Positions 25,463-34,184 of a DNA stretch of 64,000 nt are shown one piece after another. The translations under genes were made by a program, and so were the position numbers. A model generated the notes under the pieces. That model was given only the letters and a program-made list of their open reading frames with translations, was not told the DNA's origin and ran no database searches. This DNA is from Anabaena lutea FACHB-196. GTDB lineage: Bacteria; Cyanobacteriota; Cyanobacteriia; Cyanobacteriales; Nostocaceae. The stretch covers positions 124,001 through 188,000 of the forward strand of contig NZ_JACJST010000010.1 of assembly GCF_014698305.1 (NCBI RefSeq), in the 5' to 3' direction. The first letter of the stretch is position 1. Every line of letters starts with the position of its first letter.

Positions 25463-25881
25463 ATGGCAGCTAAAGATAGATTTCATGCTGTGGTTAGAAT
25501 TGAAGAAGGAAAAGGAGCAGTGGCAGATAACCGATGATCCCCTGCGACTGGAAGTAGGCGGAACAAAGTTTGAAATTGATTTAGGTGCCCAGCAACTATT
25601 AGCAGCAGAGCGAGACCAAGAAAAAATTGCAGTTGAGATTAAAACCTTCTTGAGTGATTCACCACTGACCGATTACCATGCTGCGTTAGGACAGTTTTTG
25701 AATTATCGGCTGGCCTTAGAAATCAGTGATCCAACTCGCATTCTCTATTTAGCTGTGCCTGTGGTTACTTATGAAACTTTTTTTAAACGGGAATTTGCAC
25801 AAATCTCATGTTTAATGATATCAAATTAAACAAATTATTTATGACCCGATTCAAGAGGTAATTGTACAATGGATACCATAG
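25463..25881 (+). pseudogene. xisH: xisH, frameshifted twice
   Basis: XisH is the fdxN-element excision controlling factor, an endonuclease-like protein encoded with XisI. Three frames together give a full protein. ATG 25463 opens MAAKDRFHAVVRI and soon stops. A second frame supplies WQITDDPLRLEVGGTKFEID through TFFKREFAQIS. A third supplies the end, IIYDPIQEVIVQWIP, overlapping the xisI start. Shifts fall near 25,495 and 25,805. Two independent breaks argue for a true pseudogene. Confidence 0.85.
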
Positions 25882-26204
25882 AGTCTTATCGCCATATAAT
25901 TCAGTCGTTGTTGACAGATTATGCTGCTATCCCCATCGCCAATGGGTCGATAGATTGCTACACTGTTTTTGATCCGAAACAAGACCATTACCAGGTCATG
26001 AATGTGGGATGGGATGGCCATCGGCGGGTATATGGTTGTGTTTTACATTTGGATATTAAGCAGGGAAAGATTTGGATTGAGCAAAATATGACGGAAATGA
26101 GAGTAGCCCAAGAACTTGTGGATCTGGGGGTGGCAAAGGAAGATATTGTGTTAGGGTTTCAAGCTCCGGAAATGCGGCAATATACGGATTATGCAGTTAT
26201 ATAA
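25869..26204 (+). CDS. xisI: XisI-like protein
   Basis: A 111-aa protein matching XisI, the partner of XisH in fdxN-element excision control; stand-alone xisHI pairs are widespread in cyanobacteria and their wider role is unclear. Conserved blocks are IESYRHIIQ, DHYQVMNVGW, RRVYGCVLHLDIKQGKIWIE and LGFQAPEMRQYTDYAV. Length is normal. The ATG overlaps the original xisH stop, as usual, but the partner is broken, so the gene may be functionless. Confidence 0.88.
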   Translation: MDTIESYRHIIQSLLTDYAAIPIANGSIDCYTVFDPKQDHYQVMNVGWDGHRRVYGCVLHLDIKQGKIWIEQNMTEMRVAQELVDLGVAKEDIVLGFQAPEMRQYTDYAVI

Positions 26205-26373
26205 TTTAAGAGAAGGGATTGCGATAAATTTTAGTGTGGAAGGTAACAGTATTGTGATTACACCACAAAAAAGAAAAAAATATACGCTTGATGAGTTGCT
26301 CTTGGGTATGACTCCTGATAAATTTCATCCTGAATTTGAAACTGGAAACGCTGTGGGGAGTGAGGATTGGTAG
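26191..26373 (+). pseudogene. MazE-type antitoxin, N-terminally truncated
   Basis: The 60-aa frame holds the C-terminal two thirds of a MazE/AbrB-like antitoxin: LREGIAINFSVEGNSIVITP, then KYTLDELLLGMTPDKFHPE and a final VGSEDW. The SpoVT/AbrB DNA-binding start is missing because the frame overlaps the end of xisI, so a deletion joined the two. Confidence 0.7.
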
Positions 26374-26447
26374 TTAATTCTTATTTTCCGAATAGAGGAG
26401 ATATTGTCAAATTAGAATTTGGGAACACACAGCGATTTAGGCATTGA
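26367..26447 (+). pseudogene. MazF-type toxin, only the N-terminus left
   Basis: A 26-codon frame starting at a TTG and overlapping the mazE end reads VVNSYFPNRGDIVKLEF, the start of a MazF-like endoribonuclease. It then runs into the left inverted repeat of the Tn3-family element at 26440 and stops. The element evidently interrupted the toxin gene. Confidence 0.65.
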
Positions 26448-26670
26448 GCCGAGATCCTTGCTCAAACGGAAATAGAAGCTGAAAAAGCTTATCGTATATA
26501 GTTTTCAGATTTTCTGTCGTTCCCGTTTTAAGTAAACACGAAGAATGATACAAGCAGACATATTTTAGTACATAGTTACTAATCAATACAATTGAAACTC
26601 AAATACCAACTTATGAGTCAAAGTAGGTAATACCAGACAAAACAACATTGATTTTTCAGGGGGTCTGGTT

Positions 26671-27090
26671 ATGAATACAAAGACACTCCAACAATCAAAA
26701 GTTGGTAAAATTGAAAATTCACCGATTCAATCACCCAACTCTCGTAAGTATGCCGCAGTCAGAACACGAGAATACCTACTAGTTTCAGAAATTGAGGCCA
26801 TGCGAGATGCACTCAAGAAAGCTGGTGGTTGCCATACCCATCGAGATTCAACACTAATCCTGTTAATTTACCGTCACGGATTGCGAGTTGCGGAAGCTGC
26901 TGCACTACGATGGGAGCAAATAGATTGGAGTGGAGGTAATCTCCACGTTAAGCGGGTAAAGACCGGAACTCCCTCTACACAACCACTATATGGTGATGAG
27001 ATTCGGGCGCTCCGCAAGCTCCAACGCTATGCCTACGGCACACTACGTGTAGCAAGATCCCGTAGGATACGCTATCAGAAAAGAAGATAA
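26671..27090 (+). pseudogene. Truncated tyrosine recombinase in the Tn3-family element
   Basis: The 139-aa frame holds the first part of a small tyrosine recombinase: LILLIYRHGLRVAEAAALRW includes the first catalytic arginine, then WSGGNLHVKRVKTGTPSTQP. The match ends at RALRKLQR, where an interspersed repeat (TACGGCACACTACGTGTAGC) takes over. The HxxR, His and Tyr motifs are missing, so it cannot be active. Confidence 0.75.
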
Positions 27091-27173
27091 AATACTGTGC
27101 GGTTCACGAGTGAGGGATCAACCTAAACCTAGTTTGGGTAGCCCTCAATTTTTTTATGCTAATTTTAACTTAG

Positions 27174-27841
27174 ATGACCTTAATAGATCGTACAGCTTAC
27201 CCAAGATTTAAACAATATCCCTCTGCTAAAGAACTAGCTGAACTTTATACACCAACGGTTGAAGAAATTAAATTTGTTAAGTCTCGTGTTCGTAGCCATG
27301 AAGCTTTACTTTGCTTCATGGTAATGTTGAAATCTTTTCAAAGACTGGGATATTTTCCTCCTCTAGAAAATGTACCTGTTGCTATTATTAAACATCTTCA
27401 ATCATCTTTAGAATTACGTGAATGGGGAAAAGCTATTCCCTCCGAGCGCCAAAGTTGGAGTATATCTCTAATGCTAAGATGCGTTCTGAGATTACAGCAA
27501 TTACAAATATTGTAGAAAAGTATCATCATTTCTTGGATTGGGTGTTTTTTGGTAAGGATGGCGTTATTACTGAAAACGACCCGATTGAGCAGGAAAAGCG
27601 GTTGAAGTACCTCGATTTGGTTGCTAGTGCTGTGATTTTACAGAATACTGTGGATATGTCGTTGGCAATTCAGACTTTAACGGCACAAGGATATCCAGTC
27701 AATCATCGCTTTGTAGCTGCTTTGAGTCCCTATCTCACTAGACATATCAAGCGGTATGGCGATTATGTGGTGAATCTGCAAAATATTCCTCAACCTTTTG
27801 AGGCTGCTATTCCTCTGCCTTCTGAAATCTTTGAAACCTAG
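27174..27841 (+). pseudogene. Tn3-family transposase, internally deleted
   Basis: Two overlapping frames are the two ends of one transposase. The first (from 27174) matches the N-terminal DUF4158 region: LYTPTVEEIKFVKSRVRSHE and FQRLGYFPPLENVP. The second (from about 27,430 to 27841) matches the C-terminal end of the catalytic domain: DPIEQEKRLKYLDLVASAVI, then ALSPYLTRHIKRYGDYV. Several hundred central residues and the DDE triad are missing; the junction is near 27,425-27,470. Confidence 0.85.
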
Positions 27842-27899
27842 AATTGACAAGGCTTTTCAGCTTCTATTTCCGTTTGAGCAAGGATCTCGGCTCAATGCC

Positions 27900-28076
27900 G
27901 ATATGAATTGGCAAGCAGCCCCAGAAGAATCAGTCGCACAGATGGAAGAAAAATCACCACAAGCAGAGGAAATCGCAGAAATAGAGAAGAAGATTTGTGG
28001 GGAGCATCCCAGTTTTTTGCAAAGAGGAGAAAAATCAGTCAGGACAGGTGAGACGAGTGTATTTACGTACAGATGA
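27900..28076 (+). other. Open frame to the right of the Tn3-family element
   Basis: A frame continuing from inside the right inverted repeat encodes NADMNWQAAPEESVAQMEEK and about 35 more Glu/Lys-rich residues. It may be the 3' end of a gene the element landed in. It is not MazF and I recognise no family. Confidence 0.25.
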
Positions 28077-28681
28077 GTTCAAAACAAAAGCAAGGACTTC
28101 AACTTTTAAGAAACACGAGCCAAAACCCTGATCATTACGAAATTTTGAGATTTCGAGTGTTTATTTCATTCATAGCGGGTGGTATGTCGCCCGTGGAAAT
28201 GCTTCCAACCCATTAGGAACGCAAATTTAACAACTTGCAATTCTGATTTAACCTGGAATCCCTCTTCCATCACTTTCAGAAAGTAAAAATCTGATAGCCG
28301 TGCCATTAGCCATACCCTTTATTTAACAAGGTTTTTGGTGATTTATTACTGTTTCAAAATGTTCTCCATATTTTGTTATTAATAAAATATTCAAACCTTT
28401 ATCACATCTATATTTCAAAATTAGGAAATCATTTTTGTGATTCCCAGTTTAATGAAAGAGGGTTATAACAAATATTGCTAATTACTCGAAATCTGTAAGG
28501 TAAATTTAGAAAAAAAGTGAGAGATGTTTACTAAGCTTACCAAAGTGATGAGTGAGTATTAGCTTTTATCAACAAATAAAATTGACCACAAAATTATGGG
28601 TTACCAAAAATAAGAGTTTGAGCATAAAAACTTGGAAAACTTGAGGTAAAATGTTAGAGAATCATCAAATAGTAATTACTT
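28077..28681. other. 605-nt gap before the Fic gene
   Basis: AT-rich sequence with no credible ORF, RNA or repeat array. The promoter of the Fic gene should lie in its last part, but I could not pick a convincing -35/-10 pair. Confidence 0.6.
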
Positions 28682-30148
28682 ATGATATGGCAACCAATAG
28701 AAGATATATTATCAAGTTGGCAAAATTTAGCTAGTTCTGAGTTACGTCCTTTGGTTACTGTTTGGAATGAACAGGCAGAGCGGCTGCGCGCATCTGGTGA
28801 ATTTAAAGTTTTTATGGAAAGACTACGCCGGGAAATAGCCATTGAAACGGGAATTATTGAGCGGTTATACAATATAGATAGAGGAATAACTCGCCTTTTA
28901 ATTGAACAAGGAATTAACGAATCACTAATTCCTCATGGAGCGACAGATCGTCCGGTAAAACAAGTAGTATCTTTAATCAGGGATCAAGAAACTGCTATTG
29001 AAGGACTGTTTGATTTTGTCGGTGGACAAAGGAATTTATCAACCTCTTATATAAAACAGCTACATCAGGTTCTTACCCAAAACCAAGATAATACAGAGGC
29101 TTTAGTTCCGTCAACAGGGGAAATTATTCGTGTTTCTCTGATTAGCGGTGACTGGAAGCGTCAACCGAACAATCCTATCAGACCAGATGGTATTATTCAT
29201 GAATATTGCCCTCCAGAACAAGTAGCATCGGAAATGGATAGGTTGATTGAATTGCATCATCAACATCGAAATCAACAAATTCCCCCTGAAGTTGAATCGG
29301 CTTGGTTGCATCATAGATTTACACAGATTCATCCATTTCAGGATGGAAATGGCCGAGTTGCTCGATGTATTGCCAGTTTAGTTTTTATTCAAGCTGGTTG
29401 GTTTCCCCTAGTTCTAACTCGTGATGACCGAGCGGATTACATTGCCGCTTTAGAGCAGGCAGATCAGGGGGATTTATCAAAATTAATTAATTTGTTTGCC
29501 AAGAGCCAAAAGCAAGCTTTCCTCCGCAGTCTTGGTTTATCAGAACAGGTGTTGTCAGAGGCACGACGGACTCAGGTTATTATTGCTTCTATTGCTGAAA
29601 AGCTTAAGCAAAATCAATCAGCATCTATTCCAGAGCGCAGTCAAAAAGTTGAAGATTTTGCTTCAAAGTTATTTGAAATAGCCTCTAATCGCGCACAAGA
29701 TGTTGCCAATGAAATCAAGCTATCTGTACAAAATATAGTGGATGATGCAGATGTTTTTATAATTAGTGCGCCTGCTGGTGATACTCGTTCATATTACCAC
29801 CGTTACCAAATTGTGGAAACTGCTAAACAGTTAGGATATTTTGCTAATCTTCGTAGTTATCATGCCTGGATACAGTTGGTTATTAATATAGGAATATCAA
29901 CGACAATTTTGTTTTCCTTTCATGTTCTTGGACATGAATATCGGGGATTGCTAGTATGTTCAGCCTGTGCCTACCATAGAGATAATACAGAGGATGGTGA
30001 ACGCAATATTAGTGATATTCAAACACTAACGGATTCTCCATTTCAGTTCTCTTATGCTGATGAAGATGATAACTTAACAGAACGGTTTAAGTTGTGGTTG
30101 GAAGATGTAATCCTGACGGGTTTGGAATATTGGAACAAGAGTTTGTGA
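28682..30148 (+). CDS. Fic-family protein with extra C-terminal domain
   Basis: A 488-aa Fic protein, presumably an AMP-transferase or related NMP-transferase acting on a protein target. An N-terminal Fic_N-like region (about 1-130) precedes the Fic core with the full active-site motif HPFQDGNGRVAR (217-228, catalytic His217). An alpha-helix near the start carries TGIIER (Thr56-Glu60), which resembles the inhibitory (S/T)xxxE(G/N) motif but ends in Arg. Residues about 300-488 form a further domain with a SAPAGDTRSYYHRYQ block that I do not recognise, perhaps a sensor. No separate antitoxin is adjacent. Confidence 0.88.
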   Translation: MIWQPIEDILSSWQNLASSELRPLVTVWNEQAERLRASGEFKVFMERLRREIAIETGIIERLYNIDRGITRLLIEQGINESLIPHGATDRPVKQVVSLIRDQETAIEGLFDFVGGQRNLSTSYIKQLHQVLTQNQDNTEALVPSTGEIIRVSLISGDWKRQPNNPIRPDGIIHEYCPPEQVASEMDRLIELHHQHRNQQIPPEVESAWLHHRFTQIHPFQDGNGRVARCIASLVFIQAGWFPLVLTRDDRADYIAALEQADQGDLSKLINLFAKSQKQAFLRSLGLSEQVLSEARRTQVIIASIAEKLKQNQSASIPERSQKVEDFASKLFEIASNRAQDVANEIKLSVQNIVDDADVFIISAPAGDTRSYYHRYQIVETAKQLGYFANLRSYHAWIQLVINIGISTTILFSFHVLGHEYRGLLVCSACAYHRDNTEDGERNISDIQTLTDSPFQFSYADEDDNLTERFKLWLEDVILTGLEYWNKSL

Positions 30149-30467
30149 ATGCGATGCCTATCTTAATTGTTCCTAATCTGAGGTACTTTGAGTTGGTATT
30201 CAAATAGTATTCGTAATATAAATTTAGATTTTGTTATAAAAATTTACTTTAATCTAGCCCGGTTTTCCAGTCATTCTCAATAATTAAGATTTATTGAGAA
30301 TATAGTCTCTCTACCTACAAGCCTCTAACCCTTTTGAAGACTCATTTCTAGCGAATTTTCTTACATCGAACTCAGGTGTTATCGGAGGTTTCAATTGCAT
30401 TTTGTGATCCATGGATCACATTTGTTGATCCAGGAATACTTGGGGATTGTGGTCTTCGGTGCTATTT
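30149..30467. other. 319-nt gap between convergent genes
   Basis: The gap holds a short inverted repeat at about 30278-30300 (TTCTCAATAATTAAGATTTATTGAGAA), which may end the Fic transcript, and the 18-bp palindrome at 30403. No ORF was seen. Confidence 0.5.
30403..30420. repeat. 18-bp perfect palindrome, copy 2
   Basis: TGTGATCCATGGATCACA, 47 nt past the stop of the minus-strand nuclease gene. It equals copy 1 at 24064 except that the CG/CG pair is replaced by AT/AT, keeping the dyad. The ATTTTGTG and CACATTT edges are shared. Confidence 0.8.
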
Positions 30468-31046
30468 TTATGGTGTAGCTGACAAGTAGCCTTGGCGATA
30501 CTTCTTTTTCTTCAAGGAAGCTGCTTCTTTTCTTGACCATTGCTTAACAGGAGTCAGTTGTGGAACATCTGTAAATTGGTAACTCAATGATTCATTTCTA
30601 CTCAACTTTGCTACCACATTGCCAATAAAGCGACAACAGCGTTCTGGCTGACTAACTACTTGTTCCTCTGCAAACCTAATTATCACCCATCCAGCATCCA
30701 CAAAACACTTATTCCTATAATCATCATCGCCAATAAAATGTGTTGGTTCTCCTGTAGAAAAACAATGGCTTTCATCCACTTCAATATCAAGATATAGCTC
30801 AATAGTTGGCTCTACAATTACAAAATCTGCGGTATAAGGGCGGTCATGACCATTTGGTAGCATTTCTTGTTGGGAATGCACCCAATCACCAAAATAATAT
30901 TTTAGCACTTGTCCAAACCGTTTTTCAGAAACACCCACAGTCACACTACCACCACCATTTGGTTTAATAGAAGGAGAACGATTTTTAGTATCAGCGAAGG
31001 TGGGAATTAAAATAATAGGATAAACTGGAACTGATTTAGTCACCAT
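30468..31046 (-). CDS. DUF559/Vsr-like PD-(D/E)xK endonuclease
   Basis: A 192-aa protein with a Vsr/DUF559-like nuclease core. YTADFVIVEPTIELYLDIEV gives the Asp and Glu/Asp positions of the fold, and after an insert come DDDYRNKCFVDAGWVIIRFAEEQVV, the usual final strand and helix. The basic C-terminus (SRKEAASLKKKKYRQG) may bind DNA. No methylase lies nearby, so it is not clearly part of a restriction or mismatch-repair pair. Confidence 0.72.
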   Translation of the reverse strand: MVTKSVPVYPIILIPTFADTKNRSPSIKPNGGGSVTVGVSEKRFGQVLKYYFGDWVHSQQEMLPNGHDRPYTADFVIVEPTIELYLDIEVDESHCFSTGEPTHFIGDDDYRNKCFVDAGWVIIRFAEEQVVSQPERCCRFIGNVVAKLSRNESLSYQFTDVPQLTPVKQWSRKEAASLKKKKYRQGYLSATP

Positions 31047-31568
31047 TGTTGCGTATAAGTAACAACACTACCAATACCTTTTGATTAAGGGGAAAAAGTT
31101 ATAATTCCTTTACCCAGACGACAAAGTAAATTGTGGATTAATCAGAAAAGTATTGGTTATACTCCTATTTTAAAGACAATCCTCTTACTCTAAATCTGTA
31201 ACTTAATCTATTTTTATTTACATTCTGCATCTATCATTTGATAGAAAGAAATTACGTAGTTTAATCCTAGATAAAACCTCAAATTATCATTAGAATTTGG
31301 ATATACGAATCAGATTTGAATCTTGTTATGTACGTTAAAACTTTCATCAATGTCAGCCAAAGTTTTGGCTAATCTGGATTTTCAAAGATTCAATAATCAT
31401 ACAGAATTAGTATAAATCTAGTACAGCACAAGTGAACCCACCATTATAATTGTTAAAAACTTTGTAGTTTAGAACCGTATTTCAGATATCTGAAAAGCTC
31501 AATGCCGTATTCATTTTGATTTTCGCACTGCGGTACTAATCCTATAAAAAGCTTCTGGATATAATAAT
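31047..31568. other. 522-nt divergent gap before the AAA-HipA-HIRAN unit
   Basis: AT-rich sequence separating the minus-strand nuclease from the plus-strand AAA gene. No ORF or structured RNA was recognised. It must contain the promoters of both units. Confidence 0.6.
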
Positions 31569-33236
31569 ATGGCATCCTTATTCTTAGCAAAACTGACTAA
31601 CTTCATCACCACAGGAGAGCCTGTGATTATTTGTGAATCTCCTGTACAAGAAAGATATCGAATGCTCCGCTCTCTTTGCCAATATTGCTCAAAAATAGGC
31701 ATTAAGTGCTATCTATGGAATTTGGGACAAGAAATAATTAAGGAAGTTGAATGCGTAAATAATATAGATTTAAGTTTCAAAGATTTTTATGGCTATACTC
31801 TAAATCCGACACAAGAGCTTAAAGACCACTTTAGAATTTTGAAATTTTGGGAATGTTTTCAGGAAGAAGGTGTATTAATTATCGAGAGTATCTACCCTTG
31901 GATTAGTGCTAATGTAGCCCAAGAAACACAGTTTTTCTTGATATCTGAATGGGTGAAATCAAAGTTGCTCAATCTTTCCTTCTCCCAATCTGCTGTTGGT
32001 AAAATCAAATGTGCTATTCTTTTAGGTTCTCAAGCTAACTTACACCCAGAACTTGCTGCTCAAATTCCTGTAGTCACTCAAGAATTACCTGATATCTCAG
32101 AAATTACTGCAAGTCTTAATGAGGAAGCAGAGGGAATTTTACCATCCAATTTGAGCGAAATTGACAAAATTACAATTATCCGTAGTGGGATTGGATTATA
32201 CATTTCCGATTTAATAAAAGGGCTAAAATCAATTCATTCTCATGATAAAAGTGCAGAAACAATAGCTAAACAACTACTCCAATATAAAATCAATTTGCTT
32301 AACAGACTTTATGGAATTGAGTTTATTCCTACTCCCCAAGTTCCCTTGGGAGGATTAGATTTGATGCAGGAGGCTTTTAAGAAATTCAAAAGATTATTTA
32401 GTCCCCTTGCCAAAGCCTATAAACTCAGAGTTCCTAAAGGTATAATGCTGGTAGGTCCCCCAGGTACGGGTAAATCACATTCTGCTAAAGTATGCTCTCA
32501 AATTTTAGGTGTTCCTTTGATTTTAGTAGATTGGGGTAATTTGAGAAGCTATGGTAATGAAGCAGAAAGAAGACTGAAACAGTTACTAAATTTAGTAGAC
32601 TGTTTGAATGAAGTTGTTATTTATTTTGATGACTTTGATAAGGGATTTGCTGGAGATGATGATATAGCTAGAAGGTTAGCAGGACAGTTACTCACTTGGA
32701 TGCAAGAACGTACCAGTGATGTAATTGTAATCGCCAGTGTCAACCGCTTGGAATGGCTACCACCAGAATTAACTAGGGCAGGCAGATTCGACTACATTTA
32801 TAAAGTAGACTTGCCTAATTATGGAGAAAGACACAGTATTTTTAAACTTCACTGTGCTAGATTTGATGATAGATTTAGTGGTGATGTTTCTGGTAAAATT
32901 GACCCTTACAGTCAAGAGGAATGGCGACGACTATTGAAAGAAACTAATCGCTGTGTAGGTGCAGAAATTCAAACTATTGTGGAGAGGGCTGCGGCTACTA
33001 CTTTCTGTCAAATGTTTCCCGATGATGTACCTGTGCCTACCAATAGTAAACTACCAGCATTGGAGATTTCAGTGGCGACGTTGTTAGCAGAACGTCAGCA
33101 AATTAATCCGTTAGCTATTAGAGAAGCAGATAAGGTAGAAAGTATGAGGAACAAAGCAGAACTTCAGGGGTTGCCATCTTCGACCATAGATTCATCGGAG
33201 TATGCAATTGGTAATATAGATATATTTGGTGGTTGA
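31569..33236 (+). CDS. Ycf46-like AAA ATPase
   Basis: A 555-aa AAA ATPase. Residues 1-230 form an N-terminal domain like that of Ycf46-type ATPases, which process a substrate through an unfoldase-like ring. The AAA core has Walker A GPPGTGKS (296-303), Walker B VVIYFDDFD (about 349-356; an Asp replaces the usual catalytic Glu), sensor 1 ASVNR and the arginine-finger region RAGRFD (403-408). No protease domain is fused. It is 27 nt upstream of the HipA-like kinase and probably co-transcribed with it. Confidence 0.82.
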   Translation: MASLFLAKLTNFITTGEPVIICESPVQERYRMLRSLCQYCSKIGIKCYLWNLGQEIIKEVECVNNIDLSFKDFYGYTLNPTQELKDHFRILKFWECFQEEGVLIIESIYPWISANVAQETQFFLISEWVKSKLLNLSFSQSAVGKIKCAILLGSQANLHPELAAQIPVVTQELPDISEITASLNEEAEGILPSNLSEIDKITIIRSGIGLYISDLIKGLKSIHSHDKSAETIAKQLLQYKINLLNRLYGIEFIPTPQVPLGGLDLMQEAFKKFKRLFSPLAKAYKLRVPKGIMLVGPPGTGKSHSAKVCSQILGVPLILVDWGNLRSYGNEAERRLKQLLNLVDCLNEVVIYFDDFDKGFAGDDDIARRLAGQLLTWMQERTSDVIVIASVNRLEWLPPELTRAGRFDYIYKVDLPNYGERHSIFKLHCARFDDRFSGDVSGKIDPYSQEEWRRLLKETNRCVGAEIQTIVERAAATTFCQMFPDDVPVPTNSKLPALEISVATLLAERQQINPLAIREADKVESMRNKAELQGLPSSTIDSSEYAIGNIDIFGG

Positions 33237-33263
33237 AGTTATTAATAAGGAAATAAATTACTA

Positions 33264-34184
33264 ATGAAGCCCGCTCCTGAATTTCCTATCATTTTTGTTA
33301 CTGAAGCAGATTATGAGCTTTCCAGTAACGAGATGATGGGCAGCAAGTATAAATTTTGGTTTGAGCATGAACAACTTGGGCGTTGCCTATATAAGCAAGC
33401 GCGACCAAATTTAGGAGAAGATTGGGCAGAGAAAGTAGCATCTGAGTTGTCTGAGCTTTTAGGATTACCCCATGCTACTTATGATCTGGCAGAAACTTGG
33501 GAAGGGAATTGGGGTGTAGTTTCACCGTACTTTTTACCAGGAGGAGGGACACTTGTTCATGGCAACGAAATTCTCACGCCAATTGTGCCAAATTACCCTA
33601 CCTTCGTTACCTATGGCGCATCACAACATACAATAGATATTGTCCTGCAAGTTATCGCAGCAGATTATGTGGGCTTGCCAATAGCTTGGACACCACCGAG
33701 CGGTATCCAAACAGCAGTAGAAGTGTTTGTTGGGTACCTGTTGTTAGATGCCTGGATTGGTAACGGAGACCGGCATCATGAAAACTGGGCTTTTGTGCGA
33801 AATAAGGTGGCATCTACAGAAACTGTACACTTAGCACCTACCTATGACCATGCTTCGTGTTTGGGACGTGACCTCCCTGACGGACAGAGACAGAAACGCT
33901 CAATCGAGGCGTATGCAAATAAATGTTATTCTGCTTTTTATAACAGTGTTGAAGACAAAAAGCCCCTTAAAACTTTTGATGTATTTCACCGAGTTGCTCA
34001 TCGTTATCCCCAAGCAGCCAATGTATGGCTGGAGCGGCTTGAAAGCATCTCAAGAGCAAATACCCTATTAATTTTTAGTCGTATTCAGCGTAAGCGCATC
34101 TCAACTATTGCCGTTGAGTTTGCACAGAATATTCTGGAATTCAACCAACACAAGCTGCTTAAATTAAGGGAATTACTTCAGTGA
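33264..34184 (+). CDS. HipA-like kinase
   Basis: A 306-aa kinase-fold protein of the HipA_C type without the separate HipA N-terminal subdomain. Visible motifs are a candidate nucleotide-binding lysine (Lys44 in LYKQARP), the catalytic loop GNGDRHHEN (166-174, Asp169 and Asn174) and the metal-binding Asp195 in YDHASCLG, the HipA counterpart of DFG. HipA kinases phosphorylate protein targets such as tRNA synthetases, but the target here is unknown. There is no HipB-like DNA-binding antitoxin next to it. Its stop overlaps the GTG start of the HIRAN gene. Confidence 0.82.
   Translation: MKPAPEFPIIFVTEADYELSSNEMMGSKYKFWFEHEQLGRCLYKQARPNLGEDWAEKVASELSELLGLPHATYDLAETWEGNWGVVSPYFLPGGGTLVHGNEILTPIVPNYPTFVTYGASQHTIDIVLQVIAADYVGLPIAWTPPSGIQTAVEVFVGYLLLDAWIGNGDRHHENWAFVRNKVASTETVHLAPTYDHASCLGRDLPDGQRQKRSIEAYANKCYSAFYNSVEDKKPLKTFDVFHRVAHRYPQAANVWLERLESISRANTLLIFSRIQRKRISTIAVEFAQNILEFNQHKLLKLRELLQ

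Larger units (their letters stand above)
26440..27899 (+). mobile_element. Decayed Tn3-family element with 46-bp inverted repeats
   Basis: Perfect 46-bp terminal inverted repeats lie at 26440-26485 and 27854-27899 (outer end GGCATTGAGC). Between them are a truncated tyrosine recombinase, a short stretch that may be other debris, and an internally deleted Tn3-type transposase whose stop is 12 nt from the right repeat. The flanks (ATTTA and GATAT) do not match, so no 5-bp target duplication is visible; a deletion may have removed it. The element could move only with a transposase supplied from elsewhere. Confidence 0.8.

Noticed and set aside
27090-27170. Possible group II intron 3' end (GTGCGGTTC followed by a GAGGG/CCCTC stem)
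   Set aside because: The matching 5' arm of domain V is absent and there is no reverse transcriptase nearby. The resemblance is too short to call.
28682-30148. Fic/Doc toxin with a neighbouring antitoxin
   Set aside because: No small antitoxin-like ORF lies in the 605 nt before or the 319 nt after the gene, and the protein is far larger than Doc.
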